A stretch of DNA of 64,000 nt, from positions 1-64,000 of the forward strand of contig CAVOQT010000002.1 of the NCBI GenBank assembly GCA_963698405.1. Direction: 5' to 3'. Origin of the DNA: SHZI01 sp963698405. Its GTDB lineage: Bacteria > Pseudomonadota > Gammaproteobacteria > Steroidobacterales > GCA-2729495. The stretch's first letter is position 1. Each line of letters opens with the position of its first letter. The position numbers and the translations under genes were made by a program. Of the stretch, positions 24,822 to 34,406 are shown piece after piece. The notes beneath the pieces were generated by a model. The model ran no database searches. It was not told the origin of the DNA and was given only the letters and a program-made list of their open reading frames with translations.

Positions 24822-26285
24822 ATGCGGATACCTTGCAATCCGGCGGCCTTGCTGTTGGCCAGCGTCCTCTTGCCGGTTATGGCAACGGCTGCCACCGCGG
24901 ACGGTGATGCCTTCAAGGTGGTAATGGTCAGCCGCGCACAGGCCGAAGCCATGGATGCCGCAATGCTGTCGCCCGGCAACTATGCGGCGGCAGTAAAAAC
25001 CGTGGAGCGCGCGCTGCGCAATGCAGAATCCGGCCGCGACACGGCCAGATTGAATGAAGACATCAACCGGGCCGACAGCCTGTTTCGCGCGGCGGTCACC
25101 GCTGCACAGCTTGCTCAGGACACTTTTGCCAAGGTAATCCATGAACGCGAAGCGGCGCGCAGCGCGGATGCCTGGCGACTGGTTCCCGAACGCTGGCTGA
25201 TAGCCGAACGTGACTTCAGTGCCGCAACCAGCCGCCTCGAAGACGGCGGCACGCAGAGCGCAGATAAACTCGGGGCTATCGCCACAGACAGCTATCGCGA
25301 AGCGCAACTGCAGGCACTGCGCAGCCGTTATCTCTCACCAGCCCGCACCCTGCTCATTGAGGCGGAACGGCTCAAAGCTGACCGCCATGCGCCGCAGACC
25401 CTCGCGGCGGCCAACGCGCAGTTGCTCAAGGCCGAAGCAGCCCTTGCTGCCAACCGTTCACAGCCGGAAATGGCTGCACCAGAGATCGAGGCTGCACAGC
25501 TTGCCGCCGCACATGCGGTGCACATTGCCACCGTGATACGCCAGGTGGATACGGACGAACAGAGCATGGAAGAACTCGTGCTGTCGCTGGAGCACAGTGT
25601 CCAGCGCATGGCAGAGGCAGCGGGACTGCCCGCTGTGAACATCGCCGGCAATACGGCAGGCACTGAATCACTCGTCACAGGCATGCAGGCGCTGCGCGTA
25701 CGGGCCGAAATTGCCGAGCAGGAACTTGGCGAACGCGACAAGCGGCTCAGTGGACTCGAAGAAGAGCTGCGCGAGCTGGATGCACGGCTTGGCGGCACAA
25801 CCACCGAACGCGACAAGTTGTTAATGAAACAGGCAGACGAGCAGCGCATCCGCGAACAGATCAGTACGCTTGAGCAGCAGTTCCCCCCGGGCGAAGCACA
25901 CATCATTCAGGCGCCGGGCAAGCTGATCCTGCGACTCACTGGCCTGTCGTTTGCACCGGGTTCGGCGCAACTCGGCCGCAGTGCTACCCCCTTGCTGCAG
26001 AAAACCGGACTGGCGATCACCCTCTTCCCGCGAGCTGTCATCATCATCGAAGGGCATACCGACGCAAGCGGCGACGCAGAAGCAAATCAGCGGCTGTCCG
26101 AGGCCCGTGCCCAGGCCGTACAAAGCCGGCTGATCACCGAACTGGCCTTGCCGGCCGGCCGCACGCACGCGCTGGGCTATGGCGAAACTCGCCCGGTCAC
26201 CAGCAACGACACGAGTGCCGGCCGCAAACAGAACCGCCGTATCGACATCGTCATTCAGACCGGGAGCGACAGCGCAGCGCTTTAG
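24822..26285 (+). CDS. OmpA-family protein with long helical N-terminal region
   Basis: The 487-residue protein has a signal peptide (ends ATAA), a long helical region with coiled-coil character (about 40-365) whose start resembles DUF4398, and a C-terminal OmpA peptidoglycan-binding domain (LSFAPGSAQL, IIEGHTDASGDAEANQRLSEARAQ, GYGETRPV). It is probably a periplasmic envelope spacer bound to peptidoglycan. GAGGAG precedes the ATG. Its stop codon overlaps the stop of the convergent hydrolase gene by two bases. Confidence 0.87.
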   Translation: MRIPCNPAALLLASVLLPVMATAATADGDAFKVVMVSRAQAEAMDAAMLSPGNYAAAVKTVERALRNAESGRDTARLNEDINRADSLFRAAVTAAQLAQDTFAKVIHEREAARSADAWRLVPERWLIAERDFSAATSRLEDGGTQSADKLGAIATDSYREAQLQALRSRYLSPARTLLIEAERLKADRHAPQTLAAANAQLLKAEAALAANRSQPEMAAPEIEAAQLAAAHAVHIATVIRQVDTDEQSMEELVLSLEHSVQRMAEAAGLPAVNIAGNTAGTESLVTGMQALRVRAEIAEQELGERDKRLSGLEEELRELDARLGGTTTERDKLLMKQADEQRIREQISTLEQQFPPGEAHIIQAPGKLILRLTGLSFAPGSAQLGRSATPLLQKTGLAITLFPRAVIIIEGHTDASGDAEANQRLSEARAQAVQSRLITELALPAGRTHALGYGETRPVTSNDTSAGRKQNRRIDIVIQTGSDSAAL

Positions 26286-27205
26286 CCCCGAGCAGTGCTC
26301 CGCCACCAGTCGACAATCGCCGCACCGGTGACTGCGTTGACGAAATACGCATAGCACTTGTGCACGTTAAGCCCTTCCTGGCCCCGGAATGGATTCACCA
26401 GGTTGAGCTGATCGGATATCTCGCTGACCAGGCCAAGCCGGTACATTTCCGCATAGTCGTCGGCAAAACGATGCCCGAGTGCGGTCAGATCGCCAAGCCC
26501 GGCAAGGTTGCGCCAGCGATGAATGCCATGCGGATAATGCCGGGCGCCACTGGCCTGTGCGCCGAGCAGACGACGGCGCACGAAACGCGTACCGAGCGGG
26601 CTGCCAAGGGTCAGAAACAGGTCGACCCCGGTATCGGCACGCCCCGGCTGCACGGTATGACTCAGGTGCCACAGCGTGTCCCAGGCGATCACTGACCCCA
26701 GACTGTGAGCCATGAGCAACACGCGCTCACCGGCCGCCCAGGCACTTTGCAATTCAGCCGCCAGCAGGGCGCGAATCCGGTCGGCAACACCATCACGGTT
26801 CTCGAAATAGCGCACCGAGTCATCGATATTGATACGTGTATCCGCATCGGCCAGCCAGTCGATGAGCAGCGGAATACGGTCACCCAGACGATGCAGAAGA
26901 AATACCAGACGACGGTTCAGCGTGAAAATTTCGCTGACCGTCGTGCGCGCGGGCATCGGGTCTGCCAGCAGGCCATCTACGCCAGCTGCATCGATGCCCG
27001 GGTCACGATATTCGGGATAGAAAAGGTGACCCCAGGGAACCAGGCGCAGGCAGCCTGGCATCGCAGAGAGTGCGTCAGCTGTCACGGGATCAGCACGCCT
27101 TACGCCCTCGACCACGCACTTGAAGAGCAACTCACGGTGCAGGTCTGGCGACGGTTTGGCGCGGATACCCGGAACGTACAGGATGCGCCGGCCGGGATCG
27201 CTCAT
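26282..27205 (-). CDS. Alpha/beta-hydrolase-like protein
   Basis: This 307-residue protein opens with ILYVPGIRAKPSPD and has the nucleophile elbow MAHSLGSVIAWDTL (GxSxG variant AHSLG) about residue 163, then LFLTLGSPLGT. These are features of lipase or esterase-like alpha/beta hydrolases. There is no signal peptide, so it is probably cytoplasmic. The substrate is unknown. ATG 27205 is preferred. It is read in the same direction as the diguanylate cyclase just upstream (45 bases). Confidence 0.8.
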   Translation of the reverse strand: MSDPGRRILYVPGIRAKPSPDLHRELLFKCVVEGVRRADPVTADALSAMPGCLRLVPWGHLFYPEYRDPGIDAAGVDGLLADPMPARTTVSEIFTLNRRLVFLLHRLGDRIPLLIDWLADADTRINIDDSVRYFENRDGVADRIRALLAAELQSAWAAGERVLLMAHSLGSVIAWDTLWHLSHTVQPGRADTGVDLFLTLGSPLGTRFVRRRLLGAQASGARHYPHGIHRWRNLAGLGDLTALGHRFADDYAEMYRLGLVSEISDQLNLVNPFRGQEGLNVHKCYAYFVNAVTGAAIVDWWRSTARG

Positions 27206-27250
27206 TGCACGACCCACCACAGGCGTCTGCCCGGAGGAGTGGCTAGCGCC

Positions 27251-28429
27251 TCAGGCGCGCGCCTGGGACGGCGAAGAACGGAAGCGCCCGGTCTGAATGT
27301 GGGCAGAGCTGGCATCGCGCACGACGACCCGGTTACGGCCTTCTTCCTTGGCCTGATACAGCGCCTCATCAGCAAGCTGTATGGCGCCGGCAAGACTGCG
27401 CGCCGTGTCCGGACTGACCACTGCAACGCCGACACTGATGGTAAGCCACGGGCTGGTCGATGACTGTGCATGCGGAATCTTGAGTTCTTCTACTGTATGC
27501 CGGAGATGCTCGGACAGTTCACGTCCATGGTCATGCACTGGCCCATAAAGCACGACTGCAAATTCTTCGCCCCCGTAGCGGGCAGCAAAATCCAGCGGCC
27601 GTTGTGCGCAGCTCGAAATCACCTCGGCTACACGCACCAGGGCATCATCCCCCGCCTGGTGACCATAGCAGTCGTTGTAAGCCTTGAAATGATCGATATC
27701 AACCAGCATCAGTGTCAACTGACTCTGATCGCGTCGCGACTGCCGCCACAACCTTTCAACATTGTGATCAAAACGTCGTCGATTGTAGAGACGGGTCAGG
27801 CCGTCACGTTCAGCCAGCTCATTCAGCAATCGCGACTCGTGAAACGCCTGACGCACAGCTGATTCGAGCTGATAGCAGCAGTACCCACCGATGATATTGA
27901 TGGCCAGCAGGGCAGCGGCGGAAAAGTACAATTCATTGGCCGGAAAATCCCAGGCCAGCAGCCCCCACAAGTAACTGAATGACAAGGTCACTGCGGTGAC
28001 CGCGGCATACCTGAACTGCAGGCCCTGCACGACCCATACCATGAACACCCAGGCAACCATGGTGGCAAAGTGGTATTCGGCCCCGTACAGACTACCGCGC
28101 AAGGACAGGGAAATGCAGATAAACCCCAGCAGGACCATCGTCAGTGTCAGCAGAGCCTGGGTGCGACGATACGACGCTTCCTTGTAAGTCTGCAGCAGGG
28201 TTGCCATCAGCGCCGGCAGCGCGATGCCGAGCATATACACTGCCGTCGACCAGGACAGCGTTGCCCGCACGACACCGACGATCAAAGACAGAAGGATCAG
28301 CGCAGCAGAGGCGATCAGAACCTGACGGACCTTCGGATAATTACGTTCAGCATAGACCTGCCGAAACTCGCGTTCCAGGAGGTCACTGAAGCGCAGGCGA
28401 GCGCCACCCTGCTGCCGCTCGGTCACCAT
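27251..28429 (-). CDS. Membrane-bound diguanylate cyclase (GGDEF domain)
   Basis: About six membrane segments (residues 30-210) precede a GGDEF domain with LTRLYNRRRFD and the active-site ARYGGEEFAVVL, so it should make c-di-GMP. The membrane part is not a MASE domain I can name with confidence. No RxxD inhibitory site is evident in the expected place. I mark the first ATG (28429); in-frame TTG or GTG starts as far up as 28480 are possible. c-di-GMP often controls exopolysaccharide and biofilm, which would fit the VPLPA-CTERM proteins in the window, but that link is inference. Confidence 0.9.
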   Translation of the reverse strand: MVTERQQGGARLRFSDLLEREFRQVYAERNYPKVRQVLIASAALILLSLIVGVVRATLSWSTAVYMLGIALPALMATLLQTYKEASYRRTQALLTLTMVLLGFICISLSLRGSLYGAEYHFATMVAWVFMVWVVQGLQFRYAAVTAVTLSFSYLWGLLAWDFPANELYFSAAALLAINIIGGYCCYQLESAVRQAFHESRLLNELAERDGLTRLYNRRRFDHNVERLWRQSRRDQSQLTLMLVDIDHFKAYNDCYGHQAGDDALVRVAEVISSCAQRPLDFAARYGGEEFAVVLYGPVHDHGRELSEHLRHTVEELKIPHAQSSTSPWLTISVGVAVVSPDTARSLAGAIQLADEALYQAKEEGRNRVVVRDASSAHIQTGRFRSSPSQARA

Positions 28430-28647
28430 CGAACTCAGGTGGTGATGAATATCTGGACTCACGCGCAGAAGCACCCGCAATTAAGCTGATTAACCTATAT
28501 GACATTACGCGTCGGACACGCCAATCGCTGCGTTATGGATCACACTTGGGTGCGGCGCAGCTTGGTCTGTTGTGAATATTGGCAGCCCGTCTCCAAACTG
28601 GCTTAGCATAGTTACAACGCATCATTTCAGTCGGCCCGTCTCCCCCG

Positions 28648-29235
28648 ATGATCCACAAAGTTGCACCGCAAAGCGGGACGAACCGCACATTGCTCGACCG
28701 CCTGAGCCGGCTGGCCGGTGCCGCACTGGTCCTGCTGACTGGCTGGCTGGCGCTTTCCCAGCCCGCATCTGAAATCCGACCGGCTGCAAACGACTGCGAT
28801 GGATATCTGCGCGGCCGGGTATTTGGCGCCCTGGACATGAATCTCGACTGGACGGGCGAAAAACTGCACTGTGAGGGCATGGCCCGCCCCGATGGCGAGG
28901 GTATACGACTGCATTTTGCCTGGGACCAGGGCAAGGACGAGCAGTTGATACTGGTCATAGGGATCGACGGGGTCAGCAGCCCGATTGCAGGACTCGAAAA
29001 ACCCGCCAACGTCACCTTTATCGATGAACGCAGCGGGCGTTTCTTCAGCTCGGGGGGTACCGGACGCTGCTGGATCGACATCAGCCAGCTGGCCTCGCTG
29101 CCCGCACGCAAGCGCAGCCGCCAGCTCAAGGGCACGCTCTACTGCACGGGCGCGCTGCCGGCGCTCAACGACCGTTCATCACTGACGCTCGGCGACCTGC
29201 GCTTCTACGGGCGCTTTGCCTTCGATGGCAACTGA
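28648..29235 (+). CDS. Exported hypothetical protein
   Basis: This 195-residue protein has an N-terminal hydrophobic segment (LAGAALVLLTGWLAL, about 22-36) that is a signal peptide or anchor. Four cysteines follow (DCDGYL, LHCEGM, GRCWID, LYCTGA), which may pair in the periplasm. Its middle (GEGIRLHFAWDQGKDEQLIL) suggests a beta-rich fold. I do not recognise the family. It overlaps the DUF192 gene by 11 bases, so the two are probably coupled. Confidence 0.7.
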   Translation: MIHKVAPQSGTNRTLLDRLSRLAGAALVLLTGWLALSQPASEIRPAANDCDGYLRGRVFGALDMNLDWTGEKLHCEGMARPDGEGIRLHFAWDQGKDEQLILVIGIDGVSSPIAGLEKPANVTFIDERSGRFFSSGGTGRCWIDISQLASLPARKRSRQLKGTLYCTGALPALNDRSSLTLGDLRFYGRFAFDGN

Positions 29236-29716
29236 CCGGCCTGATCGCTGGCGGAGCCGTGCTGCGGCCCTGCTAACCCTGTGCCTGGCTGGCACTGCCG
29301 CAACAGCCGCCGAGCCAGCCGAGCTGGTACGCGATTTTCCGCGCGGCCAGCTGGTGCTGGAAACGCGCGGCCCGCGCTGCCTGCTGATCGAGATCTATAT
29401 CGCGTCAACGACCAGGCAGCGTGCCCAGGGGCTGATGTACATAGAGTCCATGCCGGAGTTCGAAGGCATGTACTTCGGTTATGCGGAGCCGGTCGGCATT
29501 GCCATGTGGATGAAGAACACGCCACTCGCGCTGGACATGCTGTTTATCCGCCAGGATCGAACCATCGCCAGAATCGCGAAACATACCACCCCTTTGTCCA
29601 CAGAGCGGATTGAGTCGCAAGAAGCTGTGGTTGGGGTACTCGAACTGAATGCCGGCTTTGCCGACCGTTGGGGGGCAGAAACCGGCACTCGCGTGTTTCT
29701 GGAATTTGAACCGTAG
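29225..29716 (+). CDS. DUF192 family exported protein
   Basis: The 163-residue protein from ATG 29225 has a signal peptide (ends ATAA) and the DUF192 core: STTRQRAQGLMYIESMPEFEGMYF, then AMWMKNTPLALDMLFI and the C-terminal GVLELNAG. DUF192 is a common extracytoplasmic family without an established reaction. A TTG at 29216 is an alternative start. Translation probably re-initiates from the overlapping upstream gene. Confidence 0.9.
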   Translation: MATDRPDRWRSRAAALLTLCLAGTAATAAEPAELVRDFPRGQLVLETRGPRCLLIEIYIASTTRQRAQGLMYIESMPEFEGMYFGYAEPVGIAMWMKNTPLALDMLFIRQDRTIARIAKHTTPLSTERIESQEAVVGVLELNAGFADRWGAETGTRVFLEFEP

Positions 29717-29719
29717 CTT

Positions 29720-30103
29720 TCAGCCAGCTTTCACGGCAGTGCGGCAAAGCACTTCCCAGCGCTCCTGATGCCCGCGCGGATTGTCCTCCAGATAATCGAA
29801 GGGTCTGCGCTTCCCCACATCAAAACCATCCGGACAGAGCCGGCGCGCGGCAAGCCAGGCACTGAGCCAACGCAGCCGTACCGCGTCTGCCGCCGGATCA
29901 TCGACCGGAAATTCAGCGGGGAACTGGACATCAAAGTAGATAAGCCCGGAACGGTCCCGGGGAATCGTCAACTGGCTGTAACGATGCCGGTCAAAGTCGG
30001 CGCTCTTCTCTATCCCGCCGCAGGCAGCCAGCAGCATTGCGGCAATTGCGCAAACCGGCCCAACGCACAGCAAAGGGCTGAAACGGCTGGCTGTCAGACG
30101 CAT
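29720..30103 (-). CDS. Small hypothetical lipoprotein
   Basis: The 127-residue protein from ATG 30103 has a lipoprotein signal with LLAAC as lipobox. The mature part (DRHRYSQLTIPRDRSGLIYFDVQFP, RRLCPDGFDVGKRRPFDYLEDNP) has no family I know. Upstream in-frame ATGs at 30115 and 30127 are possible. It is convergent with the DUF192 gene, with three bases between the stop codons. Confidence 0.7.
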   Translation of the reverse strand: MRLTASRFSPLLCVGPVCAIAAMLLAACGGIEKSADFDRHRYSQLTIPRDRSGLIYFDVQFPAEFPVDDPAADAVRLRWLSAWLAARRLCPDGFDVGKRRPFDYLEDNPRGHQERWEVLCRTAVKAG

Positions 30104-30415
30104 TGGACTCTCCATTACTGATCGCAATCAGGTACCCGGCGTTGCATACCATGCCAGGGCAAAAATACCGACACCGCGTGACCGTGGAAACTACGTAGAG
30201 TTTGCCAGCAAAAAAAAACCATCGCGGCACAGACGAGCGTTCAGCCTGCAGGCCAGTGTGCAATCGGCAGAAATATCGGGTAGATTTGCGGCTCGGATCA
30301 GAGGGGGCTTTCTGATCCGGATGGAGCCGGCTCCGCAACCGTACATAAGACTCGGCAAGGAACGGACAGATAAAACCAGTGTAGAACACACTGCACAGAC
30401 TCCTGATGCGGACGC

Positions 30416-31039
30416 ATGGATAGCACCTTTAACAAAGGCCGTAACGCAGGCCGTACAGCAATACTCGCAGTCATCGTGGGAATCCACGTGCTGCTGGTCG
30501 TGGCTATCAATACGAGCCTGTCCACGGTGATCCTCGATCGCCTGCCGCCGCTCATCAAGGCCGAGATCATCGAAGAGATCATCAAGGATGATGAGCCGCC
30601 TCCGCCTCCGCCGACCGTTGAGACGCCGCCGCCGTATGTGCCGCCGCCGGATATCATCATTGATATGCCAACCGCGACCAAGGGGCCAACAACAGCACTG
30701 GTCGTTACCGACAAGCCGCGCCCGGTCGCACCACCACCGTCTGCGGTGGTCAAGAAAGCACCGGAGATCGACCCCAGATTCAAACGTCGTTTCCAGCCGG
30801 ATTACCCGCCAACCTCGCGGCGGCTCGGCGAGGAAGGGTCCGTCGTCCTGCAGGTACTGGTTGATACCGAAGGCAAGGTTCAGGATGGCAAGATTCAGAC
30901 GAGCAGCGGTTTTCCGCGGCTCGATGAAGCGGCGCTCAAGCATGCGCTGCGTGCATGGCGATTTAAGCCCGGCACAGAGGACGGTAAGCCAGTTTCAGCC
31001 TGGCATTCGGTCAAGGTAACTTTCAGAATCGAAGGTTGA
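30416..31039 (+). CDS. tonB: TonB-family energy transducer
   Basis: This 207-residue protein has one N-terminal membrane anchor (TAILAVIVGIHVLLVVA), a proline-rich periplasm-spanning stretch (PPPPPPTVETPPPYVPPP) and a C-terminal TonB domain (YPPTSRRLGEEGSVVLQVLVD, SSGFPRLDEAALKHALRAWRFKPG). It transmits the proton-motive force from ExbB/ExbD to outer-membrane receptors. It heads a rightward cluster with exbB, two exbD and two TPR genes. Confidence 0.95.
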   Translation: MDSTFNKGRNAGRTAILAVIVGIHVLLVVAINTSLSTVILDRLPPLIKAEIIEEIIKDDEPPPPPPTVETPPPYVPPPDIIIDMPTATKGPTTALVVTDKPRPVAPPPSAVVKKAPEIDPRFKRRFQPDYPPTSRRLGEEGSVVLQVLVDTEGKVQDGKIQTSSGFPRLDEAALKHALRAWRFKPGTEDGKPVSAWHSVKVTFRIEG

Positions 31040-31127
31040 TTTTTTAAGTTCGGAAAGTTCTGGAGTGGGCGCTGCAAATTTGGCGTTCCTTTTGGATACA
31101 AACAGATAAACACAAGGTAGGCGAGCT

Positions 31128-32006
31128 ATGGCAGGCGAGAACATTCAGCTGGCACAGAACACGGCAACCGATCAGGGCATTCCGCCCACAGATCCGGCAG
31201 CACTCGATGCGATGCCGGGCGATGCGGTTGATCCGGGTGCAGCAGATCTGACCGGGATGACCGATGATTTTCTGCTCGACGCAGCTCCGGATGCCGGCGC
31301 TTCGGCAGCCGACGTACTGCCCGCCAATGAAGCCGAAAATCCCTACGGCCTCGCGGCCCTCTGGGGACAGGGTGACTTCATCTCACGCGGTACGCTCGTC
31401 ATCCTGGTGGGCATGTCGCTGTACTCGTGGTTCCTTATTCTCACCAAACTCTGGGATCAGTCGCAGATGCTGCGTCAGGCCCGGCAGGCAAGCCGCGATT
31501 TCTGGACGGGTGCGTCCCTGACCGATGGCATGCAAAAACTTACTGGCAAGGACAACCCATACCGTTCGCTGGTGGAAAGCGGGATCAATGCGAGCTCGCA
31601 TCATGAAGGCAAGCTCACTGACAAGGTACCGCTTACCGAATGGATCAGCGGCAACCTGCAGCGCAGCGTCGATCGCATGAACAATGAACTACAGGGCGGC
31701 CTGTCCTTCCTGGCATCGGTAGGCTCGGTGGCACCGTTCGTGGGTCTTTTCGGTACCGTTTGGGGCATCTATCACGCGCTGATCGCAATCGGTGTCGCCG
31801 GCCAGGCGAGCATCGACAAGGTTGCAGGTCCGGTCGGCGAAGCACTGATCATGACCGCCATCGGTCTGGCAGTCGCCGTACCCGCAGTGCTCGGCTACAA
31901 CCTGCTGTTGCGACGGAACAAGGCCATCCTCGACCAGTTCCGTTACTTCACCAACGATCTGTATGCGACGCTGGTCAGCAGCAACCAGGGCGACGCGCGC
32001 AAGTAA
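31128..32006 (+). CDS. exbB: ExbB/TolQ-family proton channel subunit
   Basis: This 292-residue protein has an unusually long, acidic, Ala/Pro-rich N-terminus (about residues 1-78) before the first membrane helix (FISRGTLVILVGMSLYSWFLILTKLW). The other helices include the conserved SVGSVAPFVGLFGTVWGIYHAL. ExbB pentamers with ExbD form the proton-driven motor for TonB. Most ExbB proteins are nearer 240 residues, so the N-terminal extension is notable. It stands between tonB and exbD. Confidence 0.95.
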   Translation: MAGENIQLAQNTATDQGIPPTDPAALDAMPGDAVDPGAADLTGMTDDFLLDAAPDAGASAADVLPANEAENPYGLAALWGQGDFISRGTLVILVGMSLYSWFLILTKLWDQSQMLRQARQASRDFWTGASLTDGMQKLTGKDNPYRSLVESGINASSHHEGKLTDKVPLTEWISGNLQRSVDRMNNELQGGLSFLASVGSVAPFVGLFGTVWGIYHALIAIGVAGQASIDKVAGPVGEALIMTAIGLAVAVPAVLGYNLLLRRNKAILDQFRYFTNDLYATLVSSNQGDARK

Positions 32007-32037
32007 GCGCGTACTTGGGTAGAGGGAAAGCACGCGC

Positions 32038-32472
32038 ATGGGCATGAATATTCAAACCGGGGATGGCGATGATCACCCGGTGATGTCCGCCATCAACACC
32101 ACGCCGCTGGTCGACGTGATGCTGGTGCTGCTCATCATCTTCCTGATCACCGTGCCGGTCATCACCAAGACCGTGAATCTGGATCTGCCGAAAGCAACCA
32201 ATATCGCCACGCAGACCAAACCGGAAAACATCACGGTCGCCATCGATCGTCAGGGCAACGTCTACTGGAAAGAGTCGCGCGTGCCTGACAATCAGGTACT
32301 GGCCGACCTGATTCGCGCTGCAGCTACCACGGTTCCACAGCCTGAAGTACACGTCCGCGGCGACCGGGCTGGTCGCTACGAGCACGTGGGCCGCGTGATC
32401 CTGATGCTGCAGAAAGGCGGTATCCAGAAAATCGGCTTTATCTCGGAGCCCGACCGTGGCTCCGCACGCTAA
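32038..32472 (+). CDS. exbD: ExbD-family biopolymer transport protein, first copy
   Basis: This 144-residue protein has a cytoplasmic N-terminus ending MSAINTTPLVDVMLVLLIIF, which contains the essential membrane aspartate (V-D-V) typical of ExbD/TolR, and a periplasmic domain ending VILMLQKGGIQKIGFISEP. GAGGGAAAG precedes the start. With ExbB it forms the motor. Confidence 0.95.
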   Translation: MGMNIQTGDGDDHPVMSAINTTPLVDVMLVLLIIFLITVPVITKTVNLDLPKATNIATQTKPENITVAIDRQGNVYWKESRVPDNQVLADLIRAAATTVPQPEVHVRGDRAGRYEHVGRVILMLQKGGIQKIGFISEPDRGSAR

Positions 32473-32509
32473 CTGATCACCATAACGGGATCAGCAGAGG
32501 TCATCTTCA

Positions 32510-32929
32510 ATGAGCATGACGGTAGGTACAGGCGGCGAAAACGAGCCGATGATCGAGATGAACACCACGCCGTTGATCGACGTGATGCTCGTACTCCTGA
32601 TCATGATCATCGTCACGCTGCCGATCATGACGCATGCCGTAAAGCTGGATATGCCGCGCCCGGACAACACGGTACCCGACGTCCAGCCGGAACTGATCGA
32701 GATCGTGATCGACTACGACGGAACGATCCTCTGGAACGGTACAACGGTACCGAACCTCGATACGCTTGAGCGCTATTTCAAGTCCGAGGCCGCAAAGTAT
32801 CCGCAGCCGCAGGTGGCCATCAGGCCGGATGCGCGCGTCAAATACGACTATGTGGTTCAGGTGCTGGCCAGCGCACAGCGCAACAGCATCGAGAAGATGG
32901 GGTTGATCGGCAACGAGCAGTTCGAGTAG
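32510..32929 (+). CDS. exbD: ExbD-family biopolymer transport protein, second copy
   Basis: This 139-residue ExbD starts at ATG 32510 with GAGG upstream and has MIEMNTTPLIDVMLVLLIMI with the membrane aspartate. It is clearly diverged from the first ExbD in the periplasmic domain (PDVQPELIEIVIDYDG). Two adjacent exbD genes are seen in TonB clusters of xanthomonads and some other gammaproteobacteria; a heteromeric or alternative motor is the usual suggestion. Confidence 0.94.
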   Translation: MSMTVGTGGENEPMIEMNTTPLIDVMLVLLIMIIVTLPIMTHAVKLDMPRPDNTVPDVQPELIEIVIDYDGTILWNGTTVPNLDTLERYFKSEAAKYPQPQVAIRPDARVKYDYVVQVLASAQRNSIEKMGLIGNEQFE

Positions 32930-33080
32930 TCGTTACTGCCGGCCCAGGGCAGTTGCCCGTGCTGCAAGATCAGCCCCGCCACACACCATCCGATTGACCA
33001 GTTCAGCGCTCGTTCACTCCGCTGTAGGAGTATCTTTGCGCAGAGTCGGCTGCTGACCGCCAAACAGGGAGACCCGGAAC

Positions 33081-34346
33081 ATGCGAAACAGGACCTGCGC
33101 GACCTTGGCCGCGGCAATCACGGCGCTGACCATTCTGCTCGGCGGCTTGGCCATGGCACCCGATCTGCATGCAGCAGACAAGCCGGCTACCGCCGGCAAG
33201 ATCAGCAAGAAAGTAATGAAACCACTGAAGGCCGGCCTGGATCTCGCCAATGAAGGCAAGTTCCCGGAGGCTGAGGCCGAACTGCGGGCTGCAGACGCCA
33301 TTGAGGACAAGACACCATTCGAACAGTTCCAGGTCGATGAACTGCTCGGCTTTGTGGCCCTGAAGCAGGCCAACTACAAGGATGCCGCGCAACTCTACGA
33401 ACGCGGTCTGGATTCCGGTTTTCTGCCTCCGGAACAGGTCAACGACCGGCTAAGACTGCTTGCACAGCTGTACTTTCAGACCCAGCTCCGCGATCTGAAC
33501 AAGGTCGTCGCTTATGGCAACCGCTGGCTTGAGGCCAGCGACACGCGCGATCCAGTCATGCTCGGCCTGGTCGGTCAGGCCAGCTATTTCAATGACGACT
33601 TCGGTACTGCCGCCAAATACATGCAGGAAGCGCTGGACAGCACGACAGCTGCCGGACAGAAGCCTGAAGAGAACTGGCTGCTGATCCTGCAAAACTCCTA
33701 TGGCAAGCTCAGGAATGATCCGGGCGTCATCGATGCCACTGTCGAACTGGTGCGCTACTTTCCCCGCAAAGAGCATTGGGCCACCATCTCCGATGGCCTT
33801 CTCCGGCAGGCCAGCACCAAGGAGCTGGAAATCCTGCAGGTCTTTCGCCTGCTGTATGTCGTGGATGCGATGGACAGCGCGGATGATTTTACCGAAGCCG
33901 CCAATATCGCCATGCGCTCGGGTTCGCCGGGTGAGGCCCTCAAATTCATGGAGCGCGGCTACGCATTGAAGATCCTCGATACCAGTGGGGACAAGCAGAA
34001 AAGCCAGCAGATACTCGATGATGCCAAACGCCTGGCTGCAGACGATCGCAAGTCCCTGCCGCAATTCGAGAAGGAGGCGATGGCAGCGAAAGTTGGCGAG
34101 GCAGACGTCAAGCTTGGCGAGGCTTTCCTGAGTTACGATCAGCCCGCGAAGGCGATCGAAGCCATACAACGCGGTATCGCCAAGGGCGGCGTCAAGAGTC
34201 TGGACGATGCCAGGCTGTCACTGGGGCGTGCCTTTCTGGCCAGCGGCGACCGCGCCGAGGCAGAGAAGGCCTTCAGCCAGGTCACCAGGCCCGACTACTC
34301 GCTGCTGGTGCGGCTCTGGTCGATTTACACCGCACAACAACCCTGA
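33081..34346 (+). CDS. Periplasmic TPR-repeat protein A of the TonB cluster
   Basis: The 421-residue protein has a signal peptide (ends LHA) and is helical throughout with TPR-like units (EGKFPEAEAELRAADAIED, NYKDAAQLYERGLDSG, YDQPAKAIEAIQRGIAKGG). It is a clear paralogue of the next gene. A GGGAG site precedes the ATG. Position after tonB-exbB-exbD-exbD suggests an accessory that organises or senses the TonB machine in the periplasm, but the role is unproven. Confidence 0.82.
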   Translation: MRNRTCATLAAAITALTILLGGLAMAPDLHAADKPATAGKISKKVMKPLKAGLDLANEGKFPEAEAELRAADAIEDKTPFEQFQVDELLGFVALKQANYKDAAQLYERGLDSGFLPPEQVNDRLRLLAQLYFQTQLRDLNKVVAYGNRWLEASDTRDPVMLGLVGQASYFNDDFGTAAKYMQEALDSTTAAGQKPEENWLLILQNSYGKLRNDPGVIDATVELVRYFPRKEHWATISDGLLRQASTKELEILQVFRLLYVVDAMDSADDFTEAANIAMRSGSPGEALKFMERGYALKILDTSGDKQKSQQILDDAKRLAADDRKSLPQFEKEAMAAKVGEADVKLGEAFLSYDQPAKAIEAIQRGIAKGGVKSLDDARLSLGRAFLASGDRAEAEKAFSQVTRPDYSLLVRLWSIYTAQQP

Positions 34347-34406
34347 CTTTTGCAAGGCGCCCGCGCTGATTGAGTGCTGGCTGAAACACCGTATCTGGAG
34401 ACCGCA

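Noticed and set aside
24075..24907. Plus-strand frames opposite the ABC-F gene
   Set aside because: They are antisense to both ATPase cassettes and carry no independent evidence.
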